Of a stretch of 64,000 nt of DNA, positions 57,370-64,000 are shown in pieces. The notes below the pieces were generated by a model. It did no database searches. It was not told where the DNA came from and saw only the letters and a list, made by a program, of their open reading frames with translations. Made by a program: the position numbers and the translations under genes. The first letter of the stretch is position 1. The number at the start of each line of letters is the position of its first letter. Source of the DNA: Epiperipatus broadwayi (Eukaryota > Onychophora > Udeonychophora > Euonychophora > Peripatidae); contig JAQFVV010000111.1 of the NCBI GenBank assembly GCA_028023455.1, forward strand, positions 1,369,909-1,433,908, given 5' to 3'.

Positions 57370-58030
57370 TAAAACAGGTTGGAGGGACATTCATTGATTT
57401 GAAAAAGGTATGACAATATTCAAAAAAGAAAATTGAAATGTACTTCATATGAAAAACATTAACATTTTATTGATTAAGACTGTAATAAAATAAAATATAC
57501 TTCTCTTTCTCCTAGCTATTTAGAATCACAGATCTAACTACTGAAAATGAACATGAGATAGCAAATGGAAAATATGTTATAATCTGAAGATTAGGTTATC
57601 ATAGCACAAAGTGATAAAGAAGAGGATTATTTGAGTTATCAGATATCATCAAAATATAGGAAATATAATCTTAACTTAAAATTAAAAACAAAAACATCCG
57701 CCAAATAATTTGAAAAAGCCATTCATTGAGTATAGAGAAAAAACAAGGAAGGTAGTCAGTTGTTATTTCAGTCAATTTTTTTGGGGAAAAAATAGAACAT
57801 CAAACTTGTGAATTATATATATATATATAAAAATAGAAGTAGCAGAAATATTATTGGCAGGCTAAATTCTAAGTTGTCTGGCATGAATATCTTTAATATA
57901 ATAAAGATCATTATTTATATATCAGTCTTATATAGCATTTTTCAATATGGGAAAGAGACATGGGCCTAAATAAAAATAATGATAGATTTTCTAAAATTGA
58001 AATACATTTCTGAAGGAGATTAACAAAAAA
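57370..58030 (+). pseudogene. Decayed reverse-transcriptase fragment of another LINE
   Basis: At 57388-57405 a frame reads GTFIDLKK and, after a one-base shift, YDNIQKRKL. This resembles the VFIDLEKAYDxVPRxxL motif A of LINE reverse transcriptases. At 57931-57965 YSIFQYGKETW resembles the LLYGSETW motif that lies some 200 residues downstream in such proteins. The order and spacing agree, though nothing between is readable. Weak evidence. Confidence 0.4.
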
Positions 58031-59551
58031 AAAAAAAATCAAGACAAGAAAGGATAAAGAATGCAAGTAGATTACTAATAATGAATGCAGAAAAAATGCT
58101 AGTGGATAAGATAATATAAAAACACAGACAGGGGACTACTATGCAAAAGATGAATGATATGAGGATATATGATAATATAAAAATTGGAAATTGGAAGAAT
58201 AAACCAAACACTGACTAAAGGATATTAATGTGTTAAAAAAAGAATTTGGAAAAAATAATACAAATGATAAACAAATGAACAAGTGTTATATAAAGAGTAA
58301 AGGGACTTAACACTGAAAAATATTTTAATCATTATCATTTTTAGCTTGGATGGAGCTAAGAAAATGACTGGAATGATATAAAGAAAAGAAATACTAGAAT
58401 GAATACTGAAATGATGATAACATACATAAATCCATAAAATGCTAATTATATTGGTGGAGCTACAATCCATATAACAACAAAATACAAATTAAACTAATCA
58501 ATAACATTCATTTATTTCATAAAAAAAACAAGCAAACCAGAAACTACTATGTTTAAAAAATAAATGTAAAAATTGTATATTCATCAATCAAAACAATTTA
58601 GATAATGAATTCAATACAAACACTGTTAGGAATTAAATTACCAAATCAAATCTATGGAATAATATAATTTAAGGATTCAACGAGCCCAATAAAACAATAA
58701 ACCATATAATCCATAAAAAAGTAACTGCTGACAAAAATCTATTAGAAATTAAAATCCAAAAAGGCACCTATGGAAAGTTTCCTTTATGTCAAAATCTACA
58801 TATCTGTATCTTGTTACTATCTGAATGCTATTTTCATTCTGAAGTAGAGCATAAACTACACTAGCACTGCTTGTAAACTATGATTCAAATCCAGAGTACA
58901 ATTGGTAATCCCCACCCCCGTCAGGCTTAGAATTTACTCAGATAGTCACCTAATATGGTTCAATAAAAGAATATCTAGTGAGTCTTATCTAGAAATTACA
59001 GTAAACATAAAAATAATAATAAAAATTCTCAGCAATAGATATTTATCTAGTCTATTCCTATATATTTATAGAATACAAAAAAAGTTTATTACTTTACTTG
59101 TTAGTTTTTATTTTCTCTATATATTACTCTTTTAATTATTTTCAAATACTACTTGCATTTTTCAATTTTCAGCTATTTTAATCACTCATAGCAATAATGA
59201 AGAATTTTACAGAAGCTTATTTATAATAGTGAACTAAAATAAAAAGACTGTTACTCAATACTGATCAAATTAAAAAACAACAACTATAAAACAGTTAATA
59301 TTTTTTTTTGGCCAGACAAATAAATTAAATTCTTGATTTGCACAAAATATCAGAGAATAATATAATTTCATTTGTTATTAAGAGGATTTTTTGCTTCGCA
59401 TATAAAAGAATAAATCTTCTGGTTCATTCTTTTTTTTAATTTGCTGAAAAGCATGTTATATAAATTAAAATTGTAATTCTATTATTAACAATTTTTATAT
59501 TTTATTTTGTATTCATTCCAATGTCATAAATCCATTTAAATTTTTTATTAA
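58031..59551. other. AT-rich intergenic sequence
   Basis: No gene recognised. Plus-strand sequence to about 58480 is purine-rich and may be further LINE debris. An isolated GATTCAAATCC (58881-58891) looks like a B box without an A box. Confidence 0.45.
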
Positions 59552-59566
59552 TGTGTTCATCTTTTT
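59552..59566 (+). repeat. Left target-site duplication of S1 SINE
   Basis: tgtgttcatcttttt corresponds to tgtggtcatcttttt at 59663-59677, one mismatch in 15. Confidence 0.7.
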
Positions 59567-59662
59567 TTTTTATGTGTCAAAGCGTGGGCCGGGAAGTGAA
59601 CCCCGGGACAACTGCTTGTAAGGCCGCTGTGCTATTAACGACTCTACCACCAACGCTTGACA
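59567..59662 (-). mobile_element. S1: ultrashort tRNA-like SINE
   Basis: Fourth copy, minus orientation. It begins TGTCAAGCGTTGGTGGTAGA. GCGTTGG can pair with CCCACGC as an acceptor stem with one mismatch. GGGGTTCACTTCCC is the B-box arm, and the end CTTTGACACATA is followed by an oligo-A tail that runs into the duplicated target. The composition (GC-rich, several CpG) stands out from the background. Confidence 0.85.
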
Positions 59663-59677
59663 TGTGGTCATCTTTTT

Positions 59678-60035
59678 GTCCCTATAAAACACCAAGCCTC
59701 AAAATCATGATCTATTTAATGAAAATTGAAACTTACAAGATTAAGAAAATAGATTTTTTTTGAAGGACTTTGAACAGAACAATTTTCATGAAACACTAGT
59801 TCGATAGATCAAATTGACAAATAGATAAGCTCCATGTATTAAAAGTGAATATTTATTAGCACATAATATTTTTCTAATATAATATTTCCAATGATTAATC
59901 AAATCATTCACAATTTTATAAATAAATATTAAAAAATGGGATTAAAAAAAAAATTTGGTTTCTTCAATTCTTAATTTGCAAGTAACAGCATTTCTCCTTT
60001 TCCAATCTTATAAGCTAGAGTAATCGGTAATAGTT
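59678..60035. other. AT-rich intergenic sequence
   Basis: Nothing recognised. Confidence 0.5.
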
Positions 60036-60235
60036 CAATTTAATCCTCATCAGGAGACAGTTTCTGGCTTCATTTCTGCATAGGCAGCAATAAGTTTTTT
60101 TTTTATTATCAAGCTAATAGCTACCATCTGATAACTACTGACTACTCAAGATTGTAATAGATAGCATTAAGATAAAAGAAAAGAAACTAATACTGATTAC
60201 TCAATCTTATAATAATGATGGAAAAAAGTAGAGAT
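60036..60235 (+). repeat. HR-F-like repeat fragment
   Basis: CTACCATCTGATAACTACTG followed by ACTACTCAAG and GTAATAGATAGC matches the HR-F unit near 17847-17892 (CTACCATCTGATAATCAGTT, ACTCAAGC, TTGTAGATGGC). The word AGTTTCTGGCTTCAT at 60060 is the complement of a GCCAGAAAC-type ribozyme half, in opposite orientation to the rest, so the copy is rearranged. Old fragment. Confidence 0.4.
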
Positions 60236-61027
60236 GCTCATTTACCATAGTAAATAAGCTGAAAAATCAAGAGATGCTGTTGATATTAAGTTGAAAATAG
60301 TTGCTTTGATTTTGTATTTATATGCTGGGAAAAAATGTTATGACTTTCTGATTATCAAAAAGCAAAATTAAAATTATTTAAAGCTTGCCTACTAAAAGTT
60401 CAACTCCGGTAAAAACTTCTGGATCAAATCTTGCATATACAATTAATAAACAGACTATATTAAAAAAAAATATTTATACAAATCATTTCACTAAGCACAG
60501 CTAAAGAAAAAAGAGAAGATTAAATATATTTAGTTTAATACAACGTAATATTATTTATTTTGTGTTATGAATGCAGATGCAATATTGATATGGGAGCAAT
60601 ATTAGTTTCCATGCTTATTGCTATATCATTATAATCAAAAATCAAAACTTGGTATTTTTTTAAAAAAATTCCCTCTATATTTTTCTTCAGGTAACTAGTT
60701 TCATTAGATTTTAATAAAGTTTAACTTTTTTACTTTTAGTTTCTTGCTGTAAATTTTTTTACTAACTTTTAATAATGTTTAAAATTATTTAAAAAATTCA
60801 ATAACTAAAGTTTTCAGTTTCTACTTCTGAGGGAGGGGGGGGGCAAATTGAGAAAGCAATTAATCGACTAATCTTTTAAAAAAAGATAAAAATAAAAACA
60901 TGGTGTTCATATCAATTAAACATGATTTTAATTTATAATAATTATTGACAAGTTTTTTTTTTTTAAAAAAGAGCTTATATTCAAAATTAAATTATAAATA
61001 TTATTTAAATAAACCCATTATTCTGTG
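60236..61027. other. AT-rich intergenic sequence
   Basis: Nothing recognised. A run of 9-10 G lies at 60834-60843. Confidence 0.5.
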
Positions 61028-61110
61028 CTATTTAATGCAGTGGTGGAATGGCCGATTTTGGAATTCAAGGTCAACAGTTCACAGCTCTGGTCTCATCATT
61101 TTTGATGCTT
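61028..61110 (+). repeat. Possible tRNA-like SINE fragment
   Basis: GCAGTGGTGGAATGGCCGAT could be an A-box region and AACAGTTCACAGCTC a poor B box. Similar text at 41235. No ends or target duplication. Confidence 0.3.
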
Positions 61111-64000
61111 GAATTTTTTACATACTCTTATGCAATATATAGTTTGATCATTTGGTGTTTTCCTGAAGGTTTGTGATGATGGTGTTTAATCATTTATTTA
61201 CTAAATGCATTAATGTGAAATGAATAAAATCTAATAGTCAAGAAATTATAAAATGATTCTTCATAATTTCACCAAATTAAAACAAGTGCTGAAATATTGG
61301 CTGCTAAATTTATAATAACACAAATTGATTTTTATGGTATCAAAATTTAAAGCAAATACTGGAAATAAAAAGTAATATCTTCAATTTTATTTTAATACCA
61401 ATGACTAAATCGATGACTAAATCTTAAGATGTAAATTACTGCACTTAGATAGCTAGCTATTTATACTGTTATTTAAGGTATTCCGAGAGAGTTTTTCAAG
61501 TTTATGGAGTATTTAAAATGGCATACAGAGAGAAAACTGTCACATTATAACTTTGGTATTTGACTCATTATGTTTAAAACAATGTTAAAAACACATTATA
61601 TGACTTAATAATAGAACACTGTGACCAAGCAATAACAACTGTTCTACTTTGAAAATAGAATGTCATTGCTCAGACTTTTAATATGGTTTATTCTAGCATC
61701 TTGATATTTAAAGTAACATCATAAATGTTAATGAGAATCTTATCTCAAAGATGGATTAAAATAATAGAAGTCAAAGGATAATCTATTAATAAGATATTTT
61801 AATATGTTTTTATTGAAATAAAAAATAAAAAAATTGTGGCAAAAATACCCCTCCTTATTAATCCTAGAAACAGCCATCTATCAAAAATCTAATCAAATGT
61901 CAGTTAGTACATTCGCTTACTCTATATAATAAACCCATAACAATCATGATTATCCATTTAAATAATTAATTGCTTTTTCTTCTTTTTTAATAAACAGCTT
62001 ACAATAATAAATAAGATTAGCTTACATAAATAATTTTATTATAGAATATACCCTATTACCAATTTTTTGTACTGAAAATTTACCAATATTGTTTAGATCA
62101 TATAATTAAAAATTAGGGGTTTGTTGTTTTTTTTTAAATAATCTTAATTAGCAACAAACCATAGTTATTTATTTTATATTTTTTGATTTAATACAAAGTC
62201 TAAACCACTGTAGACACAAATGTGTTTTACATTTAGAAAAGACTTCAAAATACAAGTATTTTATTGGTTAAATAAATATTCATAATAGAAGCATAAAAGA
62301 TCAAACTCAAAATAGCTCTATGGTAACCAAAACAAAATGTGTTTTCAATTTACTTGTTTAATTTTCTCATACAAGTACTATCATTAATTATATATGTGTG
62401 TGTATATCATTATCATTATTTTTTAATTGCTATAATGACCAAGTAAAAATTAAAAACTAAAAAACAATTACAATGTATGTGTTTAGATACACAGTCTTAA
62501 CCCTTATATACTCCATTTCATACGAACTTTTTCTTTATTGTAAGCCATAAAATTATGGGCCACTTCTTTCAAAAACAACCAATCTATTAAAATGGATGTC
62601 ATTATATTTTGACAATTACTATTTAGAGCCATTACTATTTTGAAATTAAAGATCAGATTAAAAGATATGAAAGATATTATAAATCAATCATGATTATTCT
62701 TCCTTAAAAAAAACAAAAAAACAATACATATTCATAAACTAAATAAAAAACGATAATAAACATTGTATTTAGTTAAAAATTATCTAAATTTATAGTATTA
62801 ATTTAGATTTAATATTTTTTGCCATGAACATTTAAAAAATGCCATATCCACACAAACAAACAAAATATACATTACATAAACAATTGGTATATATTATTTG
62901 CTTTCTTTTTATTTAGTAAGTCAATTTTACCATCACAAATTTAAAAAAAAAGTGCAGTAATATGTAATCATTTTAAAAATATATAATTTGTAACATTATT
63001 TTTGCTAATATATTAATTCTGTTCAGATTTAACAAAATAAAAAATAATAATGAAAAGGTTATATCACATGGCAGAAATTATATATTTTAGTGAAACAATT
63101 TCTCTCTTAGAAGATTCTTACATCATTTTTTAATTCAAAACAATATGAATAAAATGTACTAATAACTGTGTAACTTATAAATCATAATACGAATTTGAAT
63201 ACTAAAAACACACATCAATAATAGGAACTTTTGAATGACTTATTACCAATATAGTTTTTATAACATTTATGAATTAACATAAACAACTTAAAAAACAAAA
63301 AAGAAATGTGAGAATTAGATTCTTTAATAAAAACAAATTTAAATTTGCTCATTAAAATTTTTTCTTTCAATCTTAAAATCTTTATGATTAAGTTTTCCTA
63401 TAAAAAAAAATTCACTTAAGCATTTAAAATATTTTTTAAAAATACTATCATTAGTCTACTTTGCTATTTAATTCTTAAACAAAATCATTTTGTAAACTAT
63501 AATGAACAAGCAAAGAAGGAATAGAAAGATTTTTATTACTTCAATTTAATCTACAAGCACTAAATTTCTTGCATTCACACATTTATAATATTAGCAGACA
63601 ATAGTGCAATTGAATCCCAATTTCCAGACAAGTTTATTGGTTTGACTTTATCAAATTTTATGATATTGAAAGAAATAAATACTGCACAAAAACTATTTAG
63701 TTTGTAATTTAATTCAGCAAAAAAAAAAATAAACAACAACAACAAATAAATCATTATATTGCCTACATACAAAAATAGATTTTAAACATTTTTTATAATC
63801 TAAAGATGTCCTCTCAATAAATAAATTTTGTTCTAATTAGTTGAATAAATCTGAAGCTAACTGCAAACCCTTTATAGAAAATTAATCTACACAATTTTAA
63901 AATATTTTCTAATAATATTTCAAATAATAAATTAACTTATTCACGATACAATTAAATCCAAAAACGTTACTACACTGATTTAGGAGTCAGATTCCCCAAA
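61111..64000. other. AT-rich intergenic sequence
   Basis: No gene, ribozyme, tRNA-like element or transposon is recognised. The frame at 63575-63772 (minus) is a low-complexity AT-driven translation. Confidence 0.5.

Noticed and set aside
58881-58891. GATTCAAATCC as a tRNA gene
   Set aside because: Only a B-box-like word; no A box, acceptor stem or anticodon arm at the right spacing.
1-64000. CRISPR arrays, bacterial operons, phage or virus genes
   Set aside because: No regularly spaced short direct repeats with unique spacers, no dense gene layout, and no viral structural or replication genes were seen. The tandem arrays found are transposon units of 318-456 bases or the 41-bp array inside HR-C.

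Overview
This window is non-coding, repeat-dominated DNA from an A+T-rich animal genome. By eye about three quarters of the bases are A or T. There is no bacterial-style gene density and no convincing host exon. The recognisable coding matter is all transposon-derived: an almost complete RTE-clade LINE, a Penelope-like element (PLE), hAT transposases and other decayed LINEs. A degenerate TTAGGG-type tract and tRNA-like SINEs also fit a metazoan. I would place it among AT-rich invertebrates but cannot name the phylum safely. || Layout. 1-5 kb: a hAT transposase fossil, an old RTE fossil, and a homopolymer-smeared copy of a ribozyme repeat. 6-11 kb: a foldback element, a head-to-head PLE dimer, and a 1.2 kb tract almost without G. 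12-25 kb: decayed ribozyme repeats, tRNA-like SINEs, a tRNA-ribozyme chimeric element, and a CpG-bearing patch beside a telomere-like tract. 28-36 kb: two long palindromic elements, a deleted hAT element containing a PLE reverse-transcriptase remnant, and a MITE. 36-41 kb: a broken RTE copy and an antisense RTE fragment. 42-51.5 kb: three compound arrays of ribozyme repeats. 51.5-56.4 kb: a foldback element, a near full-length RTE and another palindromic ribozyme element. 57-64 kb: LINE and SINE debris, then nothing recognised. || The most interesting content is a recurrent class of non-autonomous elements. At least five families (called HR-A to HR-E here, with HR-F as a decayed sixth) carry a motif resembling a hammerhead self-cleaving ribozyme: CTGANGA, a short stem-loop, then GAAA and usually a GTC or GTA cleavage triplet. 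Their units are joined head-to-tail, head-to-head, or both. Several whole compounds are bounded by direct repeats of 13-15 bp, and two further foldbacks without a clear ribozyme have direct repeats of 15 and 16 bp. Hammerhead ribozymes are established in Penelope-like retroelements and in retrozymes. PLE remnants in this window show the same head-to-head arrangement, so a PLE-type enzyme is a reasonable but unproven mobiliser. A very short tRNA-like SINE, four copies with 15-19 bp target duplications and an oligo-A tail where visible, may have been moved by the resident RTE LINE or by another LINE.
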